From positions 1 through 13,617 of the forward strand of contig CACYNZ010000064.1 in assembly GCA_902775835.1 (NCBI GenBank): a stretch of DNA of 13,617 nt, given 5' to 3'. The notes below the pieces were generated by a model. The model made no database searches, had not been told where the DNA came from, and saw only the letters and a list, made by a program, of their open reading frames with translations. Shown one piece after another: positions 8,224 to 13,617 of this stretch. Both the position numbers and the translations under genes were made by a program. How positions within the stretch are numbered: position 1 is the stretch's first letter; every line of letters begins with the position of its first letter. This DNA is from an uncultured Eubacteriales bacterium (GTDB lineage: Bacteria > Bacillota_A > Clostridia > Christensenellales > Aristaeellaceae).

Positions 8224-9666
8224 ATGCAAAAGAAAGCCTTGCTGGCATGTCTGCTGGCACTTGCAATGCTGCTTACCAGCTGTTCACTGATCAAAAAGGA
8301 TGCAGCCGTGGACGCGGCAACGGAAATCGTGCGCGTAGGCGACACGGTGTTCACCAAGGGTGAAATTCAGCAGATGGTGACCAGCTATCTGAATGAACAG
8401 CAGTCCTACTATCATTCCTATTATGGTCAGAATATAGATATCACCAGTGAAGCCGTGATTGCCCAGGCACAGGATGATGTGATCAACAGCCTGGTTGAGT
8501 CCACGGTGGTCCGTGACAAGGCCAAGGAAATGGGCTTTGACACGCTGAATGAAGAAGAGCAGGCCGAAGTGGATGATCTCTGGAAGCAGTACTGTGACCT
8601 GATCCAGAGCATGATGTTCTCTGACACCGAGCTGACCGGCGACGAGCTGACCAGCGCGGTGGAGAATGCCGTGACCACGAACTTCGGTGTGACCAAGGAA
8701 TCCCTTGTGCAGAGCAAGATCCAGGAAAAGCTCAAGGCGGAAGTGGTCAAGGATGTGACCGTGTCCGAAGAAGAAATTCAGACCGAATATGACAGCCGCG
8801 TGGAAAGCGCAAAGACTTCCTATGCGAGCAATCTGTCTGCCTTCGGTTCTGCGTATAACGCAGGCAACACCTATTACTATAAGCCCGCAGGCTATCGTCT
8901 CGTGAAGCAGATCCTGATCAAGTTCACGGATGATGACGATGCCCTGATGGAGAGCGTGTCCGCAAAGATTTCCAGCCTGAACAGCACCATTTCCTCTCTG
9001 CAGAAAGATCTGACCGCTGCGGAAGTTACGGATACGGAAGCTCTGCTGAACAGCGTAACTGTGACGCTGAGCGAAGTTCCCACCGATGAAGCCAACACGG
9101 TTCCTGAACTGGAAGCCGTTACGGAAGCGGCTTTTCCCGAGGACGTAATCGAGGAAGTTCAGAACGTGGCCAAGATGCTCAAGGAAAACCAGGAGAAGCT
9201 GGCATACTATCAGAATCTCCAGACGGAAATCACCAAGGCTGCCTATGAGCATATTGACGAGCGTGCCGACGAGGTTGTGAAGCAGCTTGCAGAAGGCGCT
9301 GACTGGGATACGCTCATGGCTGAGAAGACCGAGGATCCCGGCATGCAGGGCGACCGCGAAACTGCCAAGACGGGTTATGCCATCTGCGAGAACATGAGCA
9401 CGTTTGATACGGCTTTTGTTGAAGCCGGCATGGCACTGGAAAATGTCGGGGATGTCAGCGGCAAGGTGGCTAGCGACATGTATGGCTATTATATCGTCAA
9501 GTATGTGGGCGATATTGAAGAAGGCCCTGTCGCACTGGATACCGTCCGTGAGACGATTGCTTCTGATCTGCTGACTACCAAGCAGGATGCTGCTTATTCC
9601 GAAGCCGTATCGGGCTGGGTAAGCGCAGCCAATGCCAAAATCGACAAGAAGGCACTGAAAAATTAA
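8224..9666 (+). CDS. PrsA/SurA-like lipoprotein foldase with degenerate, split parvulin domain
   Basis: This 480-residue protein begins with a lipoprotein signal peptide: basic MQKK, a hydrophobic core, and lipobox LTSC with Cys20 as the lipidated residue. It should be anchored outside the membrane and help exported proteins fold, like PrsA. Residues about 36-200 resemble the SurA N-terminal chaperone domain (GDTVFTKGEIQQMV, then long helices). A parvulin-type domain starts at VKQILIKF (about 227-234) and resumes at about 342 (HIDERADEVVKQL, then DWDTLMAEKTEDPG). Between them is an insert of about 107 residues that looks largely helical or coiled coil. The two His residues conserved in parvulins are absent: the first is Gln229 (KQILI instead of xHILI) and the second Tyr423 (GYYIVKY instead of GYHIIKV). 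I therefore expect chaperone or holdase activity with little or no prolyl isomerase activity. It is monocistronic, with its own promoter and terminator. Confidence 0.85.
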   Translation: MQKKALLACLLALAMLLTSCSLIKKDAAVDAATEIVRVGDTVFTKGEIQQMVTSYLNEQQSYYHSYYGQNIDITSEAVIAQAQDDVINSLVESTVVRDKAKEMGFDTLNEEEQAEVDDLWKQYCDLIQSMMFSDTELTGDELTSAVENAVTTNFGVTKESLVQSKIQEKLKAEVVKDVTVSEEEIQTEYDSRVESAKTSYASNLSAFGSAYNAGNTYYYKPAGYRLVKQILIKFTDDDDALMESVSAKISSLNSTISSLQKDLTAAEVTDTEALLNSVTVTLSEVPTDEANTVPELEAVTEAAFPEDVIEEVQNVAKMLKENQEKLAYYQNLQTEITKAAYEHIDERADEVVKQLAEGADWDTLMAEKTEDPGMQGDRETAKTGYAICENMSTFDTAFVEAGMALENVGDVSGKVASDMYGYYIVKYVGDIEEGPVALDTVRETIASDLLTTKQDAAYSEAVSGWVSAANAKIDKKALKN

Positions 9667-9683
9667 GGACAAATGGTATACAG

Positions 9684-9721
9684 AAGCGGCACTCCATGCA
9701 GGTATGCGGGGTGCCGCTTTT
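9684..9721 (+). terminator. Intrinsic terminator of the PrsA-like gene
   Basis: AAGCGGCACTCC (9684-9695) pairs with GGGGTGCCGCTT (9708-9719) with one G-T wobble, around a 12-base loop, and the arm runs into four T (9718-9721). It lies 17 bases after the stop codon. Confidence 0.85.
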
Positions 9722-9892
9722 GCATGCCATGGAAGACCTTTCGGATGAGCCCAGGGAGAAGACTGGAAGCATATCGCATGACCGGCAGCTGACAGGCAAT
9801 GGACAGGCGACAGTTGAGAACTTGCAGTGATACAGCATATTACTTGTCAATTCCCAAACGAATACTGACCGAATAATGCAAAAAATTCCCTA
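9722..9892. other. Intergenic stretch with nothing recognised
   Basis: I see no convincing gene, RNA fold or repeat here. The reverse-strand open frame at 9575-9850 runs through the terminator and the end of the lipoprotein gene and has no ribosome binding site, so I discount it. From about 9830 the bases become A+T-rich, as expected just upstream of a strong stable-RNA promoter. Confidence 0.6.
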
Positions 9893-9921
9893 TTGACGCA
9901 GGGGCATTCCTTTGATATAAT
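9893..9921 (+). promoter_or_regulatory. Strong promoter of the tRNA-Gln/tRNA-Glu pair
   Basis: TTGACG (9893-9898) and TATAAT (9916-9921) are separated by exactly 17 bases, a near-consensus housekeeping promoter. Transcription should start near 9928, about 20 bases before the first tRNA. The A+T-rich block just upstream (9875-9890) could act as an UP element. Confidence 0.9.
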
Positions 9922-9947
9922 CTCGTCTGCAGTCAAATGCAAACCAT

Positions 9948-10018
9948 TGGGGAATGGTGTAATGGCAGCACATGCGACTCTGACTCGTACAGTCTAGGTT
10001 CAAATCCTAGTTCCCCAG
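9948..10018 (+). tRNA. tRNA-Gln, anticodon CTG
   Basis: The full cloverleaf can be folded by eye. Acceptor TGGGGAA pairs with TTCCCCA, with G as discriminator. D-stem is GTGT/GCAC with GG in the loop. Anticodon stem TGCGA/TCGTA encloses loop CTCTGAC, with anticodon CTG at 9980-9982. T-stem CTAGG/CCTAG encloses TTCAAAT. The U1-A72 first pair is typical of glutamine tRNAs. The 71-base gene does not encode CCA. It reads CAG codons and is the first gene of a two-tRNA transcript. Confidence 0.95.
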
Positions 10019-10023
10019 CTTTT

Positions 10024-10096
10024 GGCTCCGTTGTCTAGAGGCCTAGGACGTCGCCCTCTCAAGGCGAAAACACGAGTTCGAATCTCGTCGGAGCTG
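10024..10096 (+). tRNA. tRNA-Glu, anticodon CTC
   Basis: The cloverleaf has acceptor GGCTCCG with CGGAGCT (the first pair is a G-T wobble) and G as discriminator. D-stem is GTCT/GGAC. Anticodon stem TCGCC/GGCGA encloses loop CTCTCAA, with anticodon CTC at 10058-10060. T-stem ACGAG/CTCGT encloses TTCGAAT. CCA is not encoded. It lies five bases after tRNA-Gln and shares its promoter. It reads GAG codons. Confidence 0.95.
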
Positions 10097-10100
10097 TCAG

Positions 10101-10125
10101 GTGACCGGGTTGGTCACTTTTTTTT
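10101..10125 (+). terminator. Terminator of the tRNA transcript
   Basis: GTGACC (10101-10106) pairs with GGTCAC (10112-10117) over the loop GGGTT, followed by eight T. It lies five bases after tRNA-Glu and 26 bases before the next gene's start, which leaves no room for a separate promoter for that gene. Confidence 0.9.
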
Positions 10126-10151
10126 ATTCCATGAAAATCGGGGGAATGAAC

Positions 10152-11348
10152 ATGACGAATACAACCAGAGCTCAGGATCCGGAACACAAGAACAAGACGT
10201 CTGGCTGGTTCAAATGCCCGATTTCCTCGAAATGCGGCGGATGCCAGATGGAAAAACTGCCCTATAAGGCTCAGCTTCGTGAAAAGCAGAAGAGAGTTGA
10301 GGAGCTGCTGGGTGGTTTTGGCCCGGTTCTGCCGATCCTTGGGATGGAGAATCCTTTTCATTACAGAAACAAGGTGCATGCGGTTCTGGCAACAGACAAA
10401 CGGGGAGATCCTGTTTCCGGCATTTATGCTCAGGGCAGCCATCATGTGATTCCTGTTTCCCATTGCCTTCTGGAGAACGAGCATGCCACAGAAATCATAC
10501 ATACGACAGTACAGCTGATTAAAAAGTATCAGCTGCGTATCTATAATGAGTATACACATCGCGGGCTTCTGCGGCATCTACTTGTCCGTATATCCGAAAG
10601 AACGGGCGAGGTCATGCTGACACTTGTGGCAACCGATGTGAATATTCCGCGGATCGAAGATTTGTCCAGGGAACTGGTCTCTATCTATCCGGATATCAAG
10701 ACTGTGGTGGTAAACCAGAACAGCAGGCAGACAAGCGCTGTGCTGGGCACCAGGGAGAAAGTGATTATCGGTGATGGATATATTGAGGATATTCTGTGCG
10801 GGATGCGTTTCAGAATTTCGTCTCAGTCTTTCTATCAGGTGAACAGCAGACAGACGGAGATCCTCTATCAAACGGCAATCCAGCAGGCAGGGCTGACGGA
10901 CAAAGATGTGTTGATGGATGCATACTGCGGGACCGGGACAATTGGTATCTGCGCTGCGAGGCAGGTCAAGAAGCTTATTGGAATTGAGATTAATCGGCGT
11001 GCGGTGGACGATGCGAAAAACAATGCGGAACGTAACGAGATAACGAATGCTGTCTTTATTTGCGGTGATGCAGGAAATGCGCTTTCGAATAATCGCGGGA
11101 AAATGGTTCGGCCGGATGTCGTCATCATGGATCCGCCGCGGGCTGGTAGTTCAAAACAGTTTTTGGATAGTTTGAAATACAATGCGCCAGAACGAATTGT
11201 TTATGTCTCTTGCAATCCTGAGACGTTGGCCAGGGATTTGGACTACTTTCTTGCTGATACATCGTACCATATGGAATCTGCTACTCCTGTGGATATGTTC
11301 CCTGGTACGTCTCACTGTGAGACAACCGTATTGATCACTCGAGCCTGA
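10152..11348 (+). CDS. RlmD/RlmCD-type 23S rRNA (uracil-C5) methyltransferase without TRAM domain
   Basis: The enzyme transfers a methyl group from SAM to C5 of a uridine in 23S rRNA (U1939 and/or U747 in the known RlmD, RlmC and RlmCD enzymes); a tRNA target (TrmA-like) is less likely. From ATG 10152 it has 398 residues. Near the N-terminus are Cys22, Cys28 and Cys31 (KCPISSKCGGCQ), with Cys105 (VSHCLLEN) as the expected fourth [4Fe-4S] ligand. The SAM-binding fold shows DAYCGTGTIGI, then MDPPRAG, and VSCNPETLARD, in which Cys354 is the catalytic nucleophile. The usual N-terminal TRAM RNA-binding domain is missing, since the protein starts almost directly at the cluster. The start is chosen because GGGGGA (10140-10145) lies six bases before 10152 and abuts the ATG at 10146. 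Base composition is less GC-rich than the polC region. Readthrough from the tRNA unit is the likely source of transcript. Confidence 0.9.
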   Translation: MTNTTRAQDPEHKNKTSGWFKCPISSKCGGCQMEKLPYKAQLREKQKRVEELLGGFGPVLPILGMENPFHYRNKVHAVLATDKRGDPVSGIYAQGSHHVIPVSHCLLENEHATEIIHTTVQLIKKYQLRIYNEYTHRGLLRHLLVRISERTGEVMLTLVATDVNIPRIEDLSRELVSIYPDIKTVVVNQNSRQTSAVLGTREKVIIGDGYIEDILCGMRFRISSQSFYQVNSRQTEILYQTAIQQAGLTDKDVLMDAYCGTGTIGICAARQVKKLIGIEINRRAVDDAKNNAERNEITNAVFICGDAGNALSNNRGKMVRPDVVIMDPPRAGSSKQFLDSLKYNAPERIVYVSCNPETLARDLDYFLADTSYHMESATPVDMFPGTSHCETTVLITRA

Positions 11349-11403
11349 GTTGAGTGTACAGATTTAATGAATTAAACAATCTGGTATTATAGGAGTAATA
11401 ACA

Positions 11404-11733
11404 ATGCCAAGACATGAGTTTGCTATGATGCCGTTCGCCCCGCAATATGGAAAAAGATATGACAAATATGAGCCACAGAAGTATTCCTGTATTTCTATAG
11501 AGGATGAGTATATAGCGCATATCGCAGTAGAATTGCAATCCGTTGATTTCTATTGGCACACTCTTTCCGTTAAAGGCAAAGGACTTGCATATTGGGGTAT
11601 TACTCTTGTACCGCCTTCTTCTCTGAAAGCCTTTATCAATATAATAGAAAAGGATCCTGTTTTATCAGAATTAACAGAGTTGTTAGAAAAAGCATTGGAT
11701 GAAAACAAATGGGTAATTCATTTTGGAATATAA
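11404..11733 (+). CDS. Small conserved-looking protein of unknown function, 109 residues
   Basis: No function can be assigned. ATG 11404 follows AGGAG (11391-11395) with eight bases between, a good ribosome site. The protein is soluble-looking, without signal peptide or membrane segment. It has an acidic/aromatic centre (SIEDEYIAHIAVEL, DFYWHTLS, GLAYWGITLVPPSS) and a helical, acidic C-terminal part ending KWVIHFGI. The dense aromatic, Trp and Pro-Pro positions suggest a folded, conserved single domain. From memory, similar 110-residue proteins occur in other Firmicutes as hypotheticals, some with the misleading label of short-chain dehydrogenase; there is no Rossmann motif here to support that. 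It sits 55 bases after the methyltransferase gene, in an A+T-rich patch, with only a weak candidate promoter, so it may be the second gene of that transcript. Confidence 0.75.
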   Translation: MPRHEFAMMPFAPQYGKRYDKYEPQKYSCISIEDEYIAHIAVELQSVDFYWHTLSVKGKGLAYWGITLVPPSSLKAFINIIEKDPVLSELTELLEKALDENKWVIHFGI

Positions 11734-11769
11734 TGAATCTGCCGTTCGGGCGTGTGGAACTATATATGA

Positions 11770-12003
11770 TTGATGCACAATCTACGCTGTTGTCTCAACC
11801 ATTTCAGAAAGCAGGAACTAAACAACGAGGTCAGACGAGTAAACAGCATAGATAATGGCATTTTTATTCACGCTATTGTCCCAAGGCATGTCGAGACGGT
11901 AGTCTGTTTAAGTAAGGAAAATGCAAATCTGAAGGATTATGTTGAGATTGGCGTTGACGCTGTGGATTATTACAACATCAAGAGCGCAGAGAAAGACGTT
12001 TGA
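11770..12003 (+). pseudogene. Degraded remnant resembling the C-terminal tail of a methyltransferase
   Basis: This open stretch of 77 codons has only a TTG or ATG (11773) near its front, with no convincing ribosome binding site. Its first part (to about 11845) reads as low-complexity, non-protein-like sequence. The second part contains PRHVETVVCLSKENAN (from 11881), then KDYVEIGVDAVDYY and IKSAEKDV before TGA. HVETVV-L-S-(K/R) is the characteristic end of RlmD/RumA-type methyltransferases, and many clostridial versions continue with an acidic VEI-D-x-D tail like this one. The intact neighbour ends with the divergent form SHCETTVLI, so this is not simply its own C-terminus out of frame. The likely reading is a leftover of a second methyltransferase gene whose body has been deleted. 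A small functional peptide is a less likely alternative. Confidence 0.4.
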
Positions 12004-12016
12004 CAGATTATTGAAA

Positions 12017-12064
12017 AAAACCTGTGGGATGAACCGTGATACGGGACTTTCACAGGTTTTCCTT
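12017..12064 (+). terminator. Hairpin terminator before the WYL regulator
   Basis: AAAACCTGTG (12017-12026) pairs perfectly with CACAGGTTTT (12051-12060), and a smaller CCGT/ACGG hairpin sits inside. The right arm runs into TTTTCCTTTT. The left arm lies in a run of seven A, so it could also stop transcription from the other strand. It starts 14 bases after the remnant's stop. Confidence 0.75.
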
Positions 12065-12093
12065 TTGCTGAAATTCGGTTGCGCTGATATAAT
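12065..12093 (+). promoter_or_regulatory. Extended -10 promoter of the WYL regulator and radical SAM genes
   Basis: TTGCTG (12065-12070) and TATAAT (12088-12093) are separated by 17 bases, and TGA directly before the -10 box forms the extended TGnTATAAT element. Transcription should start near 12100, leaving a leader of about 50 bases before ATG 12153. I cannot identify an operator in that leader with confidence. Confidence 0.8.
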
Positions 12094-12152
12094 AAACATG
12101 ACATACAGATGACGTGTTACATGCGTTAGTATATGTATGGAGCGTGAGAAAC

Positions 12153-13067
12153 ATGAAGATAGACAGGCTGATAGGAATATTGTCAATCTTACTGCAGGAA
12201 GAAAAGGTAACGGCTCCGGAACTGGCAGAAAGGTTTGAGGTGTCTCGCAGGACAATTAACCGCGATATTGAGGACCTTTGCAAGGCCGGCATTCCTATTC
12301 GTACAGTGCAGGGCACCGGCGGCGGTATCAGTATTATGGAAGGGTACCGGATGGACAGGACAATTCTGACATCAAGGGACATGCAGATGATCCTTGCAGG
12401 CCTGCGAAGTCTGGACAGCGTGAGCGGGAGCAGTTATTACGGTCAGCTGATGGATAAAATTCGAGCCGGATCTTCTGAGTTCATTAGCGGACGGGATGCT
12501 ATTTTGATCGATCTGTCTTCATGGTATCGGGAATCGCTGGCTCCGAAGATAGAAACGATACAGGATGCAATCGGAGTCAGGCATTTGGTCCGGTTTCGGT
12601 ATTATTCTCCATCCGGTGAGAGCGAGCGGACGGTTGAACCTTATTATCTGGTGTTTCGGTGGTCAAGCTGGTACCTTTGGGGCTGGTGTACTGATCGGAA
12701 GGATTACAGATTGTTTAAGCTGAACCGTATGGATCAGGTCGCAGAAATTGACAAAGAGTTTATCTGTCGGAACGCACCTATGCCGGATCTATCAACTGAA
12801 AAGATCTTTCCGGGCGGAATTAGAGTAAAGGCTCTTTTTACACCGGATATGAAGTGGCGGCTGGTTGAAGAATTCGGACCGCATTGTTTTACTGAAAACG
12901 ATGATGGAAGGCTGCTCTTTACTGCGGATTACACAGACATGGAAAATCTTGTGACATGGCTTATGACATTTGGGGCAAAGGCAGAGGTGCTGGAGCCTAT
13001 AGAGGCACGGGATATTATCCGCAGGAATGCGGAGGAAACATTAAATATCTATCGGATTAAAGTATGA
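12153..13067 (+). CDS. YafY-type transcriptional regulator with HTH and WYL domains
   Basis: The 304-residue protein has an N-terminal DeoR/HTH_11-type winged helix (about 1-60: MKIDRLIGILSILLQEEKVT, then ELAERFEVSRRTINRDIEDL as the recognition helix region). A linker with GTGGGISIMEGY follows, then a WYL domain (about 140-230) with the motif itself at Trp173-Tyr174-Leu175 in SSWYLWGWC, and a C-terminal WCX-like extension ending at EETLNIYRIKV. WYL domains sense small molecules or nucleic acid ligands and control DNA repair, defence or metabolic genes. The start at 12153 has GGAG at 12139-12142, ten bases upstream. Its stop is 13 bases before a radical SAM gene, so the two are probably one transcript and the regulator may control it and itself. 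Confidence 0.9.
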   Translation: MKIDRLIGILSILLQEEKVTAPELAERFEVSRRTINRDIEDLCKAGIPIRTVQGTGGGISIMEGYRMDRTILTSRDMQMILAGLRSLDSVSGSSYYGQLMDKIRAGSSEFISGRDAILIDLSSWYRESLAPKIETIQDAIGVRHLVRFRYYSPSGESERTVEPYYLVFRWSSWYLWGWCTDRKDYRLFKLNRMDQVAEIDKEFICRNAPMPDLSTEKIFPGGIRVKALFTPDMKWRLVEEFGPHCFTENDDGRLLFTADYTDMENLVTWLMTFGAKAEVLEPIEARDIIRRNAEETLNIYRIKV

Positions 13068-13080
13068 GGGAGCTGATAAA

Positions 13081-13617
13081 ATGCATTTTGTTGATGCAAA
13101 AGGGATACTGATCGGCAGCGGCGGACACTTTGGAATGAACATTTACCGGGGATGTACCCACGGCTGTATTTATTGTGACAGCCGGAGCAGATGCTATCAG
13201 TTTACACATTCTTTTGAAGATATAGAAGTAAAGCAGAATGCTCCGGAACTCTTAGACTCTGCTCTTCGTTCAAAAAGAAAGAAGTGCATGATCGGAACTG
13301 GTGCAATGTCGGATCCGTATATGCATTGTGAAGAAAAGCTACGGCTGACAAGGAAGTGCCTTGAAATTATACTGCAATATGGTTTCGGGGCCGCGATACA
13401 GACGAAATCGGATCGTATCCTTCAGGATATCGATTTGCTGGATGAGATAAACCACTCCGCAAAATGTGTGGTGCAGGTGACGCTCACGACATGGGATGAT
13501 GACTTGTGCAGAATACTGGAACCAAATGTCTGCAATACAAAGCGGAGGATAGAAGTACTGGAAGAAATGCAGAAAAGGGGAATTCCTACTGTAGTTTGGC
13601 TGACTCCGATTCTGCCG
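13081..13617 (+). CDS. SPL-family radical SAM protein, N-terminal part (cut by window end)
   Basis: The first 179 codons are open to the last base of the window, with no stop. The radical SAM cluster motif is CTHGCIYC (Cys25, Cys29, Cys32) in the context IYRGCTHGCIYCDSRSRCY, which matches the SplB/Rv2578c branch (COG1533). Further family features are IGTGAMSDPYMHCEEKLRLT, IQTKSDRILQDIDLL and the final VVWLTPILP. Spore photoproduct lyase, the best-known relative, repairs a UV-made thymine dimer in spore DNA, but most proteins of this branch have no known reaction and I do not infer repair here. ATG 13081 follows GAGGGAG (13066-13072), which overlaps the stop of the WYL regulator, so translation is probably linked. 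Confidence 0.88.
   Translation, partial: MHFVDAKGILIGSGGHFGMNIYRGCTHGCIYCDSRSRCYQFTHSFEDIEVKQNAPELLDSALRSKRKKCMIGTGAMSDPYMHCEEKLRLTRKCLEIILQYGFGAAIQTKSDRILQDIDLLDEINHSAKCVVQVTLTTWDDDLCRILEPNVCNTKRRIEVLEEMQKRGIPTVVWLTPILP

Noticed and set aside
9786..9815. Short direct repeat GACAGGC in the gap before the tRNA promoter
   Set aside because: Two imperfect 7-9 base copies are expected by chance and have no further structure.
9575..9850. 91-codon - strand frame after the lipoprotein gene
   Set aside because: It crosses a terminator and the end of a real gene, with Cys- and Ser-rich random-looking product and no ribosome site.
10077..10096. tRNA-Glu 3' end as an integration (att) site
   Set aside because: No second copy of this segment and no integrase gene is present in the window, so I kept it only as a question under the composition change.
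10022..10267. 81-codon + frame starting in the tRNA-Glu gene
   Set aside because: It reads through the tRNA and terminator and then runs in the wrong frame through the methyltransferase gene.
11382..11390. TGGTATTAT as an extended -10 promoter for the 109-residue gene
   Set aside because: Transcription would start near 11397, downstream of the AGGAG ribosome site at 11391-11395, and no -35 box lies at the right distance.

Overview
The window comes from the chromosome of a Gram-positive, Firmicutes-type bacterium, probably a clostridial or anaerobic gut/rumen lineage. This rests on a PolC-type replicative polymerase carrying an internal exonuclease, on the gene order rseP-ispG-polC that is typical of Firmicutes, on a PrsA-like lipoprotein foldase, and on strong AGGAGG-type ribosome binding sites. 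I cannot name the genus. All genes I accept lie on the + strand.

Positions 1-7162 look like one housekeeping operon: the end of the intramembrane protease gene rseP, ispG (isoprenoid precursor synthesis), polC (replication), an unrecognised 269-residue protein gene, and a small ftsB/divIC-like division gene. Gaps inside it are 8-85 bases, and it closes with a clear hairpin terminator at 7135-7162. Then comes a Ppx/GppA phosphatase gene with a probable TTG start (7188-8096) and its own terminator. A strong promoter (8157-8185) follows, driving a PrsA/SurA-like lipoprotein gene (8224-9666), which ends in another terminator.

Positions 9724-9892 hold nothing I recognise. A near-consensus promoter (9893-9921) then drives a tandem tRNA-Gln(CTG) and tRNA-Glu(CTC), closed by a terminator at 10101-10125. 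Past the tRNAs the sequence becomes visibly richer in A+T and more accessory. It holds an RlmD/RlmCD-type 23S rRNA uridine methyltransferase without a TRAM domain, a small conserved-looking protein of unknown function, and a decayed fragment that resembles the C-terminal tail of a second methyltransferase. After a hairpin come an extended -10 promoter, a WYL-domain transcriptional regulator and, 13 bases on, the start of a radical SAM gene of the spore photoproduct lyase-like family, cut by the window end.

I see no CRISPR array, insertion sequence, prophage or recognisable defence system. The points most worth a second look are the PrsA-like protein, whose split parvulin domain lacks both conserved histidines; the methyltransferase-tail remnant; the unrecognised gene between polC and ftsB; and the WYL/radical SAM pair.
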